Assembly: GCA_947561395.2 (NCBI GenBank)
Contig: OX387184.1
Coordinates: forward strand, 28,448,766 to 28,512,765
Source of the DNA: Buxus sempervirens
Taxonomy: Eukaryota > Streptophyta > Magnoliopsida > Buxales > Buxaceae
Direction: 5' to 3'
DNA: 64,000 nucleotides
This document shows, piece by piece, positions 1-10,405 of the stretch. The notes beneath the pieces are model-generated. The model searched no databases, was not told the DNA's origin, and was given only the letters and a program-made list of their open reading frames with translations. A program made the translations under genes and the position numbers. Within the stretch, counting starts at the first letter, position 1. Each line of letters starts with the position of its first letter.

Positions 1-726
1 TTGCCTGTACATCATGTACAGGCGAGACATCATGTCCGCAATCATCGCAAATCGTCCACGTGGCAGATTCGCGTAGAGGATAAGATTTTCTGGATATCTT
101 CCAAAACTGTATGGGAAGTGCGGGCAGGCCATTTTTAGCTCAATTTTGCTCTACCTGAATTCTAAATACGGATTTTGAGATTTTCTTGGATTCTGGATAA
201 GGTTTTGGATAAGATTTCATCCGCATATAGTATACGGACAAGTCATGTCCGTACATACTGTACGGACACGACCTTCTCTCTCCTGGCTGGCTGATTTTAT
301 GTGATTTGACTAACCATAAATGTGATTTGATGAGGGAATGATTATCCAATTTTATTATTAAATAATTATGATATTTTTAAGAGAAATTGTTATTTTAATC
401 AAGATATTTCTTCTCTCCTGTCCTTTTATCCTTTGTTTTGCCACTTGGCAGTTGTGCTAGCACACTTGCCACATGGACTGGATATCTGCATTAATTTATA
501 GTTTGACCGTTAGGGTTGTTCTGCTCATATCTCCTTCATCTGGACTCCGATTCTGGCAAACTCAGTTGTGTTAGAAACGTGTCGGGATTTCCCATCCATT
601 GGGATGGAGTATGGTAGTTAATTCATGTTTGATCAGGAAGTCAATTTCTGCTCCCTAGGGTTTGACCCGCCTATTAGGGTTTTCATTTCCGGAACTTCCA
701 AGAGCTGCAAAAATGAGGTGCTTACA
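1..726 (-). mobile_element. LTR fragment, 5' end of an LTR reading leftward, cut by window edge
   Basis: Read on the minus strand, an LTR begins at 726 with TGTAAGCACCTCATTTTTGC. The same opening occurs at 10406 and, diverged, at 7577. The next few hundred bases follow the same order in all three copies: a TTGAC block, an 'aactgagtttgc' block and an 'atcggagtc' block. The body runs off the window, so the far end and target duplication cannot be seen. No gene is present; short reading frames here have no recognisable domain. Confidence 0.6.
4..273. repeat. Short inverted repeats, GTACGG-type word
   Basis: Three short palindromes occur: 4-22 (CCTGTA...TACAGG), 221-237 (CCGCATATAGTATACGG) and 249-265 (CCGTACATACTGTACGG). 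They resemble the CCCGTA...TACGGG arrays of the large element at 33-54 kb but have different spacers and arms. They lie inside the LTR fragment. Confidence 0.6.
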
Positions 727-2098
727 CTCCTTATGGATTCATCACCTTCAAAATCCTTTGACCAAATTTAAAATCAAAATAAAACTTCAGAAAATTTAAT
801 CAAATGACTCAATCGAGCATATAACTATTTCAAATCAGATCCAAAACAAATGAAACCAGTGCCATTTGATAGCTCATTTAATAATGAAAATACATTACAA
901 AATTCACTTAAAAAGAATTACAAACAAGTTGAATATGCTTGATTGAAGTTGTTGGTATTACAACAGTGGAAATACAAACCAAACCAACATCCCAGGTCTA
1001 TTTGTGGAGATCTACTTCATATAAATCCTTAAAAATTGGCTTAAATAGAGTAGGAAAATCCCTCTTTCAGATGACATAGGTCTCATATAGAGATTCATCA
1101 AACGAGAGTTGTGTGCATCCTCCAACCCACCAAAATCAACACAAATTAACCCTATGTTCTACTACAAAGCAACTCAAGGTCAATTAAACATTCAACCTTC
1201 AATATACATTTGAATCAAATTCATTTAAAAATAGACTCATAGATAATGACTTTGACATTAGAATCACTTGAACATGAGGACTTCATATGAATTGGTTATG
1301 CTTATTTGAAGTGATAGGTCTTGCAATTTATATTCTTTAGACCTATCCTTCTTCAATAAAGCATAGAAGAGGCTTGGCTCAATAAAAAAATCATGAAAAT
1401 TAATAGTATTGAAGTAGATACATATATCTTTCATATGGAATTGGAATCACTCAAAAATTCATCCAGATGATGAAGATATGAGTTTTTAAATTCCATATTT
1501 AAGAACAATCCAGGTTCTAGAAAAATTTGCGAAAAGCAATTATAAATTCTTTAGATTTGAGCATGGATATTTCTAAATCAAATCTAAACCATGAGGATGA
1601 TAATGAAAATTTTTTGACCATGTAGGATTCTAATTTGCTCAGATCTCTCATGAAATGGAGAGTCTAAGCAAAATCTAATAAAATTATTGTAGAATCACAA
1701 TCTAAGAAGATAAGACCATAAGGCCATCTCCTTATGAACAATTCATTTTAAAAAATATGTCAAGGTGCTTGGGATATTAATTTAAGGCTTGAATTTTAGA
1801 CCTATCCATATTGGACATGGTAGATCTGAGAAATTATCTCATGCCCTGAAAATTATACTTATATTATACCTATATTTATAATAATTAATTAATAATATCA
1901 AGAGTAATGGGTAATAGGGATACTATGACGTAATTACAGTTTCCACATACCCCAATGTGAAAACCCTAGCAAATTCCCAAAAACTCTCAAGTGCTCGATG
2001 TATGCTACATCTGTTCCATAAAATTCGAAGGAAATAAAATGAAATGCCATGATCTTGTGCATTAAGACAAATAAATCCAAATTGTATAGTAAAAAAAG
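727..2098 (-). repeat. Dispersed repeat; second copy near 30.85-31.6 kb
   Basis: The reverse complement of about 1060-1860 aligns by eye with about 30850-31605, including 'agatctaccatg', 'gagatg.ccttacggtc' and 'tggaggat.cacaa' blocks in the same order. The rest is AT-rich with no convincing coding sequence. It is probably part of an unclassified transposon. Confidence 0.5.
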
Positions 2099-2303
2099 TA
2101 TCAGAGTAGGGATGCTTAACGGGCCCGCTTCCTCGACGGGTCGTGCCGTGCTGGACCCGTCAAGGAAAACCCAGGCATGGCTAGGGCTAGGCCGTGCCTA
2201 GCGGGCCTGGGGTATTTTTCTGCAAAAAAAAAAATGTATATATAGAGAAAATAGAAAAAATAGTAAAAAAAAAGTTACTTACCTCTTGAACCGTGTCGAG
2301 ATG

Positions 2304-2387
2304 AGGAGTTGCAAAAGTGTTACTTGCATCGATTACTGCTTGGACAGCCAAGCAGTAATCGACGCAAGTAACACTTTTGCAACTCCT
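2304..2387. repeat. 40-bp-arm hairpin inside the hAT element
   Basis: The 40-nt arms 2304-2343 and 2348-2387 are reverse complements with one mismatch, around a 4-nt loop (ACAG). Such a foldback could form a long RNA stem if transcribed. Its position is internal, well away from the terminal repeats. Confidence 0.9.
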
Positions 2388-2453
2388 ATGTAGACGTGAA
2401 GAGGCAGAAACGAAGAAAGAAAAAAAATTGATAACTTTGTAAGAGCTTTGTTC

Positions 2454-2580
2454 AGTGATTTGCTAACGGTCGGGCTCAAGTAGCATTGTGACTCTTCCAG
2501 CCATTAGCAAAATCACTAACGGTCAGGCTCAAGTATCATTGTGACTTTGCCAGCCATTATCAAAATCACTAAACATGACT
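2454..2580 (+). repeat. Two-copy direct repeat of about 63 bp
   Basis: A unit running from 'ctaacggtc' through 'gctcaagta' and 'cattgtgact' to 'ccagccatta' occurs twice within the hAT element. A more diverged third copy follows near 2640-2730. Confidence 0.6.
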
Positions 2581-3244
2581 CTAAGAAGAAAATGAAGAAA
2601 GCCAAAAAAAAAAAATTCATAAATTTTTAAGAGTCCTATTAAAAGATTTTCCAATGGTCGGCCTAGGGATCCCATCTCCCCCCCATGTGAGCACTTTGCC
2701 GAGTCTACCGGTCATTGGCCAAATCTTTAAACAGGACCCTAAGAAAATAATAAGAGAAGAGAAGATGTGTGGTTTGGATTGGGAAGGGTTAGGCCTATTT
2801 ATAGAAAACCAAAAGTGGCTTTTTATCACCTTTACCCTTAAATATGGCTGTTATTTGGCAGTTGAAAGGGTGGAAATTGTCATTTACAGTCAATTACAAG
2901 CATACCCCCTAATATGGCTGTTGGGGGTAAAATTGTAAAAAGAAGTGGTAAAAACCACTTTTGGGGGTTTGTACCTGGCGGGCCGGTCCAGTCGGGCCCA
3001 ACAAGCCAGCATGCGGCACGGCCCAGCACGCCCGCTTAACGCGGGCCGTGCCGCCCGTTTGCCCGGCCAGGCCGCCATGCTTGGCAGGCCGTGCCTTAAT
3101 GGGCCACACGGGCCTAGAAGTAGGGCACTACGCGGCCAGAACCCACTAGCATGCACGGGCCAGCACGGGCACTCTTAAAGCTTGCTAGGCCATATCGTGC
3201 CGTGCCCATGCCGGCCCGACTTGATAAGCAACCCAATATCAAAG

Positions 3245-4439
3245 TATGCTATAAAATAAACATTCCAATATTCATAGCTCAATAATAAAAGAAATACAAA
3301 TTAGCCCTACTCTACTAGCTCATGATACCAAATAAATCCCTATCAGAAACTCTAGGTAGGACTATACCGACATCCAAATACGTTGAATCTTGTCCACATC
3401 CTAAGCACTATCCTGTTCCTCAAAAACTGCATAATACACACATGTAAAAATAGCAGGGAATGAGCAAATAGCCTAGTAGGTATCACCTTTACAGATCAAG
3501 TCCCATGAAGAACTCAAACCGTAGAAATATACTCTAAAAATATAAACAATACAAATAAAAGAAACAAATATAGCATGTTGAATTATTAATCAAAATATAG
3601 AAGCAATAATGAATGCAAATACATGAAAGACCCCTAATATCACTATATATGGTCAAGTATATGAATTCTTAAGGACTCTATATGAAAGAAATACTCCAAA
3701 ATCCACAAGTCATGCTCAATCATTCATCTATGTAATCAATGAAGTGAAAGTTTGTGAATAACCTCTAGAGATATTCATCTTCGCATCATAAACTACCTTA
3801 GAGTTGAAAATTATAAGGATCAATCTCCCCACCTCCTTACAAATGCTCGTGTTTGTGAAACTGTTTAGATATCTCCAACCCGATACACATTCTAACTTAC
3901 AGACACCACTTGGAGCAATCTGAAGTATTCTACATATACATCGTAGTTTTGCGGGCTTTCAACGGATCGGAGCACTATGCCAAGCCACTATTTGCAGAAT
4001 GGAGACCTAATCCCAAAATGCCCAAAACATCTTTGTGAAGCCCGGCTTTAAATAATAACATAGCCTCAACCTATTAATGTTTCTCAGAGATTTACCCTTC
4101 AAGGTCTTACATCACTTGGTATTCCCAACTTACACGCTAGGTATTGGACCCCGCGGAGAAGTCCTCACTACGACATGTAAGGATATCAAATCATATGAAC
4201 AAGGATTGTTGGTGACTATTGGTAGACCCTTACACTTCACCCATTCCAAAAATAGTGTCAAAAGCATGCTAGACTCATGCATGAAACACAACAAGTCCTA
4301 TCTAATGCTTAATGCAACTCATACATGGTCTTAACATACAACCATGGCAAATATTCCAACAAACGTGTCAAATTCTAATTTAATAGATACCAATGGTTAA
4401 TAACCAATTGTCAGCAACCCATTTTTGCACCATAGAATT
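3245..4439. other. AT-rich intergenic or LTR-like sequence, no gene seen
   Basis: I see no convincing gene. A reading frame at 4077-4334 has no recognisable domain. The stretch near 3450-3500 (gagcaaatagcctagtaggt) resembles a block seen in the LTRs near 58.05 and 59.57 kb, so part may be an old LTR. Confidence 0.4.
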
Positions 4440-4654
4440 GCCCAAAATGCATATCTTGAACCGGTACATATGTGGGCACATAAATCGAGGCTTTTATAGT
4501 GGACCCATCTTTTTTAAATAACACGCCTATAATAAAGAGAATTCTGAGCCAATTTTGATGCACCAAACCGTGCTCAAATCGGATCTCAAATAGCTAAGTT
4601 ATGGATAAAAGAAATGAAGGGTAGTTTGGGGATTTTTGATAAAACCAAAATTGG

Positions 4655-4876
4655 GTGCCACGTGGCAGCCATGGTGGCTGCCATGTGGTTAATGTGGCAT
4701 TAAAACATTGGGACCCCTTCTATTAAAAGAAATTGGGTTTTCCAATATGGTTGTTGGCCAATTTATTTATTTAAAAAGAAAAGTAATAATAAAAAAATAA
4801 TAATAAAAATAATAAAAAAATGCCAAGAGGCAAGATGAGTTGGACGTATGGTCCAACTCATAGCATAGCCTCTTGG
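4655..4876. repeat. Pair of strong palindromes upstream of a TATA box
   Basis: At about 4657-4687, CCACGTGGCAGCCA is followed after TGG by its near-perfect reverse complement. At 4821-4876, nested arms CCAAGAGGC and GAGTTGGAC are mirrored by GTCCAACTC and GCCTCTTGG. Both precede the TATA box at 5141. Confidence 0.75.
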
Positions 4877-5140
4877 AAATTGGAATGCTGTTGGGACTCT
4901 CTTGGCAATATACTACATGGTTAAAATTCCATACAACATGCCACATGGTTAAAAATTCAATGCAAAATAGGTGAGAGTTACTAAGAGAGGAAGAGGAGAG
5001 GTCTAGAAGATGAGAGGTTTGGGAGTTAAAAAAGAAGAAGTTAAGCAAGGGAGAGTCATTAAGAGAGGAAGAGGAAAGGTCTAGAAGATGAGAGGTTTGG
5101 GAGTTAAAAAAAAAAAGAAGTTGAAGGGGTGAGAGTCTCT

Positions 5141-5150
5141 TATAAAAAGG
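5141..5150 (+). promoter_or_regulatory. TATA box of LTR-like region
   Basis: TATAAAAAGG sits in a purine-rich leader-like stretch inside the proposed LTR. It is the best core promoter match between 4.4 and 7.0 kb. Confidence 0.5.
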
Positions 5151-5876
5151 AGAGGAATCTTAGAAGTAAGGGGGCAGCAAGTAAGAGAACTCTTTGAAAA
5201 AAAGATGAGACATGAAGGGAGGGGAGAGGACGTCCAACAGTAAGTAAGAGAGGTCTTTGCAGAAAATAGAAGAAGAAGAGAAGTTAAAAAAGAGGGAGAG
5301 GACATCCATTAGAAAAAGGGGGGTTCTCTAAAGAGAGAGGGGAGAAGAAGTGGAGAAAAGAGAGAGGACATCCATAGCACCTGAAGTTGAAACAAGAGTA
5401 GAACAAGAGGACTGCTGTTCACCACACCATTGCTCCACACCCAGTTCACATCAAATGCCATAGGTATGTCTCATGTTTAGATTTTGTATAAAATCGTTTC
5501 TTCTTCATCAAATATTTTGAGATGTGTTTGTCCTATGATCTGGATTGTGCATGTTTCTAAATAAGGATTTGCTTCATCTACTTAGTCATGAATGTTAGCT
5601 TGAGAAGTTCAGATTATTTAATCCAAGTTAGATTAGTTTTAAGCTATTGCTCTCCAACATATTTTCTAGTTCTATAATAAGCTATTTCAGTTTTAAGTTA
5701 GATCATCTACTTGCTTGAATGTAAGCAAGTTATAAAGGATAAGCTAGTTCTGTAAATTTTGCATCTTCAATATATATATATTTTAATTGTTTTATGCAAG
5801 TGGTCTTAACTTTTGCTGGTGGAAAGGAAAACCAAATAAAAAAAGGAGCCCTGTGTATGGGACCTCAAAAACAAAT

Positions 5877-5879
<3 letters not shown>

Positions 5880-5920
<41 letters not shown>
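5880..5920 (+). repeat. Poly(A) tract, 41 bases
   Basis: An uninterrupted run of A. It makes spurious lysine or phenylalanine reading frames on the two strands. Confidence 0.95.
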
Positions 5921-5922
<2 letters not shown>

Positions 5923-5940
5923 AAGGGGAAAAAGGAGACC

Positions 5941-6312
5941 ATGCATTTGGCAATGGCACAACACTACCGTGTTGGGCCATTGCCTAACACAATTAATAGA
6001 TTTTTTTTATGTGTGATTATTTACCTTGTTTTAATTCATAAAAAAATTGAGAAAAGAAAAAGAAAAGGCCACTTCCTTTGAAGTGGCCGAATTGTACATA
6101 TTTAGTTGTTTATTAGTTTTATTTGGTTTACTAGTTCATTTTAGTTTGGGTTCACCATTGGGTGACTTGAGATTTGTTTTGATAAACATATGCAAGCAGG
6201 AAATGCCAAGTGTGAACATGGGTCAATCTGACAGGAATTGAAATAACAAATGAAAGTGGATGAGCATTGGAGAGTTCGGCTATGTATATTGGAGCCATGC
6301 ATAGCCGAACAC
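5941..6312. repeat. Three successive palindromes with unrelated arms
   Basis: GGCAATGG...CCATTGCC lies near 5950-5987, CCACTTC-CTTT-GAAGTGG at 6069-6087, and GTTCGGCTATG...CATAGCCGAAC at 6273-6309. They sit downstream of the TATA box in the same LTR-like region. Confidence 0.75.
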
Positions 6313-7055
6313 ATTAGTTAGACTTCCCATTTTCTTCTTTGGTAAATGATCCCAATGACTGAAGATGCAAAATCATGACCATGTTTTATTGGATAGGAGG
6401 ACAACTCATTTTATTCTATAAAAGTGTCTAAATTTGGACAACTCATTTTATTACTAGCTCATTTTAGTTTGGATGTAACATTGGGTGAATTTTTTTACAG
6501 TTTAGTAGGATTTGTCTTTTTATTATTTGTCTTCTTGCAAGATGCAGCCTTGCAATCTTGCTGGTGGGCGAATGATTGCTTGCATCATGATTCGGCCACC
6601 CATGGCCAAACTCATTCGCTTTTGATACTTTTTTTATTGCTATTTTTTTATTATTGATTATTAGTTTTGAGTTCAGTTTATTGTTCATTTAGATTAAGTG
6701 AATTTTCAGATGAAGTGGTTTCAATTTCAATTATTTTAACATAACTTTGTTTTGTCCATATTTCTTTTCTTTAGATGTAATTTTATGCAGACCTTGTACA
6801 TATAGATTAATATTTGTTGTACACATAAAATGATAAAAAAATTATTAGAAAAGAAGATAAAATAAAAGAAATAAAATAATAAATAAATAAATAAATAAAT
6901 AAAAGAGCCCATTAAATATCCGACTAATTTAAGGGAACCCATTTTCGTGGGGCAACCCAGGGTGTTCAAGGACTTCCCTGGGTTGTAATCGGATCATTTA
7001 TCCAGAATCACTGGTGCACACCAAAAATCAATGGGTATCTACCTGTACCATTTCA

Positions 7056-7576
7056 GGTAGAGGCAACTCCATATAACACTTCTTACTCTTTTTTCGTGCA
7101 CCCGAGGTGCGCACACCAATCTATAAGCTTATAATCATGTATTTAGACATGTATCAAGGCATAGATACCATTATAATTGCACAAATAATCCAAAAACACA
7201 CAAAAACACAATTCTGGGCTAGTCACTCGACTTGGTGCTCCAGCCCTATCTTGAGCGCCCAATAAATTCATGTTTTATTACCGAGTGCTTGCTTTGGCAT
7301 TCGAGAGCCAATTTGGGTGTCCAAGATACTTAAACTCAGAAACCAGTGCTCGATTTGGTGCTCTAGCCTAGTATTGGGCATTGGTTTAGGCATTTGGTTA
7401 TCTTGCAATTTGTCACTCTTGGGTTTGAAAATAAATAAAAAGCAACAAGCGAGGCACCTGATGTGGTGCTCGAGTGATGTCGGGCGCCCATTTGTAAATT
7501 TTCCACATTTTGTGATGTTGAGTTTCCAAGCTAATTTTCTCCACATCCATTGATTCTAACATGTTTCTAAGCACCC
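7056..7576. other. Short stretch between two LTR-like regions, no gene
   Basis: This starts with a primer-site-like AGGCAACTCC (7061-7070). It then holds repeated, loosely palindromic 'gtgctcga'/'gagcgccc' words near 7215-7480, similar in style to the other word arrays. No coding sequence is recognised. Confidence 0.4.
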
Positions 7577-8286
7577 TGTTAGCACCTGATTTTTGCACCC
7601 CAAAAATGTAGATAATAAAAAATTCGAATTGAAAAGTTAAACTCGAAGGGGTCAAAAAGTTGACTTTCTGATCCAATGAAAGTCAACCACCTAACTTCTT
7701 CCCATTCAAAAGAGAGTTCCGACATGATCCCAACGCAACTGAGTTTGCGCAAATCGGAGTCTGGATGAAGAAGTTTTGAGTTGGTCAAACTTGTGGGGAG
7801 CAGAAATTGACTTTTTGCTCAAGCCCAATTCAGCTTCCTAACTTGATCCCAGTGGATAGGGGATCTCGACATGATTCCAACGCAACTAAGTTTGTTGGAA
7901 TCGGGGTCCCGGAGAGCAAGATATGAGCAAAACTCCATTCCGTGGAGCAGTTTTGTGCTTCTGCTAAAAATCCTGACTTTGCCATCAAGCTTTAGCTCAG
8001 TGGATAGGGAATTCTGAGCTGATTCCAACACCACTAAGTTTGCTAAAATTGGACATCAGACGGTAAAGTTATGGCTGGTCAAAGTTTCAAGAAAACTGCC
8101 CTGTGTAGCAAAAGAGCAGAAAAAGGAGCAGCAAATAAATATCGGGAATTAAATAATATTTTTATAAGAAATATCTTGATTTTTTATATTAAAATAATCA
8201 AAAATCTGAAAAAAATCGGACATAATCTGAATTATAAATCAAATTGGATAAATGGTTTCAAATCACACATTTTAAAAACGTGCGTG

Positions 8287-8490
8287 GCCGCATTTTAAGT
8301 GCGGTTTGGCCTAAACTGCACTTAAAATGCGGATGAAACCCTATCCCTAATGTCAGCTGTCGCTAGCTGGCAACAGCTAGCGAATTCGCGTGAGATTTGT
8401 GCACATGGGCGGCTCGACCGCATTTCAAATGCGGTCAAGGCCAAACTGCACTTGAAATGCGGTTTGGCCCAAACAGCATTTCAAGTGCGG
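8287..8490. repeat. Hairpin array, ACCGCAT...ATGCGGT word, directly upstream of a TATA box
   Basis: Several short inverted repeats (for example CCGCATTTCAAATGCGG at 8418-8434) occur in two clusters, 8287-8333 and 8417-8490, separated by 'tttggcc.aaact' linkers. The last unit ends about 15 bases before the TATA box at 8507. Confidence 0.8.
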
Positions 8491-8506
8491 TTTTGGAAAT
8501 TTGTTC

Positions 8507-8514
8507 TATAAAAG
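8507..8514 (+). promoter_or_regulatory. TATA box of LTR at 7577
   Basis: TATAAAAG is followed by a C-rich leader. It is placed immediately after the hairpin array, which suggests the array is an upstream promoter element. Confidence 0.6.
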
Positions 8515-9650
8515 GGGGCCCCAGCCCCCATTGCTCAAGTTTTTTGGTCCCCCCATTCTCTTCCACTGGCCCCCTACGTCCCAAAAACCACCTAAAGTCA
8601 TCTCTAACCACTCAACCCTCTATTTGTTCCCATTTTACCCCTCAAGCTTCGTTCTTCACCTCCTTTCTCCCCTTTCGATCACTTGAAGGCAAGGAGGAAG
8701 TCTTTTTCAAAGCTGAAGGAGGACGTTGAAGCGCTGTCCATTTATATGGAGGCCAACACTCGCTCCAAACAAAGAGGTAATAACAAGGTGATACTCCTGG
8801 TAACTTTGTATTCAACATATATTAAATCTAGAATTTTTTATAAGTTCTCTTTCTACTACCTATATTGGTTACTTGCTTCTCACTGTTTGCTCTTGTTGTG
8901 TATAATACTGGGCTCCCCATGGTGAGGGGGGAGATCCCACTCAAAAGGAGAAAAGAGAGTAACATTGACAACATGGTCAAGAGAAGTCGTTAAATAAGCC
9001 ATATTTGGTTTCCTTTGCTATTTTTATTCAAGAGGGCTTTGTCCTCTTTGTGCTATCCTTTGTACCCCTAATCCACTCACCCCTCTTTCCCTTCTTAGTT
9101 AGATTCATTTGTATGCATGGTTGTGATGTTTTTGTTTGGTCTTCTTAGTTCATTTTCAAGATCCTTCATCATGCATATTTAGTTCCACACCTATTATGTT
9201 AGCACACACGCGTGGGTTGTTTGCACACCTATAGGTTTCAGTATATATATGCATATCACTTGCATCTCCACACACCACTGCTCATGTATTCTATGTAGTA
9301 TATGCTCATAATCATGTCATATAGGTATATGAATCATACCATCAAAGTGTGGTTAAGGGTTGCCTTAATCCCTTTCATGCAATATTTCCCTGAGATCTTT
9401 GAATGGTTATATGTTTGCATATTCAGTAGTTTAGCACTTCATATGCATACTTGTGAATGGTTTAAATGGATGCTGATGAGCCAAGGCCTTTCTCGTTTGC
9501 GGAACACCAAGAAATAAGAAGTTTGAGCCAAAAGTGGGTATTAATGCCACTGTAAGCATGCATCGGGGCCAATAGAAGCTGGCGGACATCAAGCAGAACC
9601 TGGCGAACCAGACCCTAAGAGATTTCGGCCAATTTTCGCAACTTGAGCTG

Positions 9651-9755
9651 AACCGCATACTCAGTGCGGTTCGGGCTTGACCGCATTTCATATGCGGTCA
9701 GGTCTGAACCGCATTCAGTTTGCAGTTCAGCCCAGATCGCATTATATATGCAGTT
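9651..9755. repeat. Second ACCGCAT...ATGCGGT array in the same LTR
   Basis: Four units follow one another with linkers 'tcgggcttg', 'caggtctg' and 'cagcccag'. Arms decay toward the right end (TGCAGT in place of TGCGGT). It is the same word as at 8287-8490, about 1.2 kb downstream of the TATA box. Confidence 0.8.
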
Positions 9756-9829
9756 TACTTCCGTAATTAATTAAAAAATTAATTTCTTTGGTCCGGTTGG
9801 ACCTAATTCGACCCGTTTCAATGTAATCT

Positions 9830-10190
9830 AACCCTTTGGGCTCTTGGGTCAACCCAAGCCCATTTCGAGACCTTGGGTCCATCTGGGCCCACCAAGGCTT
9901 TGTGGGCCTTCCAACGGGGCCCACATTCAATCCAGCCCAAACAAAGCCCGTTTTCAATAAATGGGCCAAAGGCTACTCGATTAATTGCCATTGGGTCAAG
10001 TCCAAGCCCATTGGGCCCTAAAAGCCTTAACCAACTTAATTAATTTGTATGATTAATTAACTTTTTCAACCCAAAATAACCAAGTCCAATAAGGGTTATC
10101 CAATAACCCTGACGGAGTCATGGGCTCAAGCCCAATTCGGATTCCAATGGGCCTTCCAACGGGGCCCATACCTGACTCACTTCACCAAAA
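9830..10190. repeat. GGGCC palindromes
   Basis: Repeated units such as GTGGGCCTTCCAACGGGGCC occur near 9902 and 10148 among other GGCCCA/TGGGCC words. The same word recurs in the LTR at 10406 (12210, 12545, 12725) and on the minus strand at 62300-62870. Confidence 0.65.
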
Positions 10191-10405
10191 GGAAATTAAG
10201 AGATAAAATCAAGTTAAAAGGGGACCTACACCTTCAGAGGACCCCACCAGACCAACCAGAATACTTGCTGGATTAGGACAGGGTGAGATAGTTGACTCAA
10301 AACCAGGGAGACCCGAGGGACCCGTCAAACTGACGGGGCGGGCCGGGGTGTCTTCGGACTTCCCCAGACGTAATTGAGAACTTATCTGAATCTCTAAAAA
10401 GCCGC

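Larger units (their letters stand above)
2107..3236. mobile_element. Non-autonomous hAT (Ac/Ds-type) element
   Basis: The left end is TAGGGATGCTTA and the right end is its imperfect inverted copy (TAAGCAACCCAA; 10 of 12 match). TAGGGATG is the terminal motif of the Ac/Ds group. The 8-bp flanks TATCAGAG (2099-2106) and TATCAAAG (3237-3244) match at 7 of 8, as expected for a hAT target duplication. Both subterminal regions are rich in GGGCC/CGTGCC words. The element is 1,130 bp long and encodes no transposase. Short reading frames at 2654-2938 and 2890-3178 lie in the repeats and look non-coding. Confidence 0.75.
4440..7055 (+). mobile_element. LTR-like region ending at a primer-site-like sequence
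   Basis: The right end is supported by comparison: 6950-7070 has the order 'ggacttccc', 'gggttgtaatc', 'atttca|ggtag' and then AGGCAACTCC, which parallels the LTR end plus primer site at 12930-13054 and, on the minus strand, at 61992-62110. A TATA box lies at 5141. The left end is not resolved. The body contains a 41-base A tract (5880-5920) and several long palindromes. No gene is present. Confidence 0.4.
7577..10405 (+). mobile_element. LTR fragment (TGTTAGCACC family), broken at 10405
   Basis: It begins with TGTTAGCACCTGATTTTTGC, homologous to the openings at 726 (minus) and 10406. Its tail (10330-10405) matches the LTR tail seen at 12905-12985 until 'gaatctctaaaaagccgc', where it stops abruptly at the start of the next LTR. 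The simplest reading is that the second LTR inserted near the 3' end of this one. A TATA box at 8507 and hairpin arrays on either side are inside. No gene is recognised. Confidence 0.55.
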
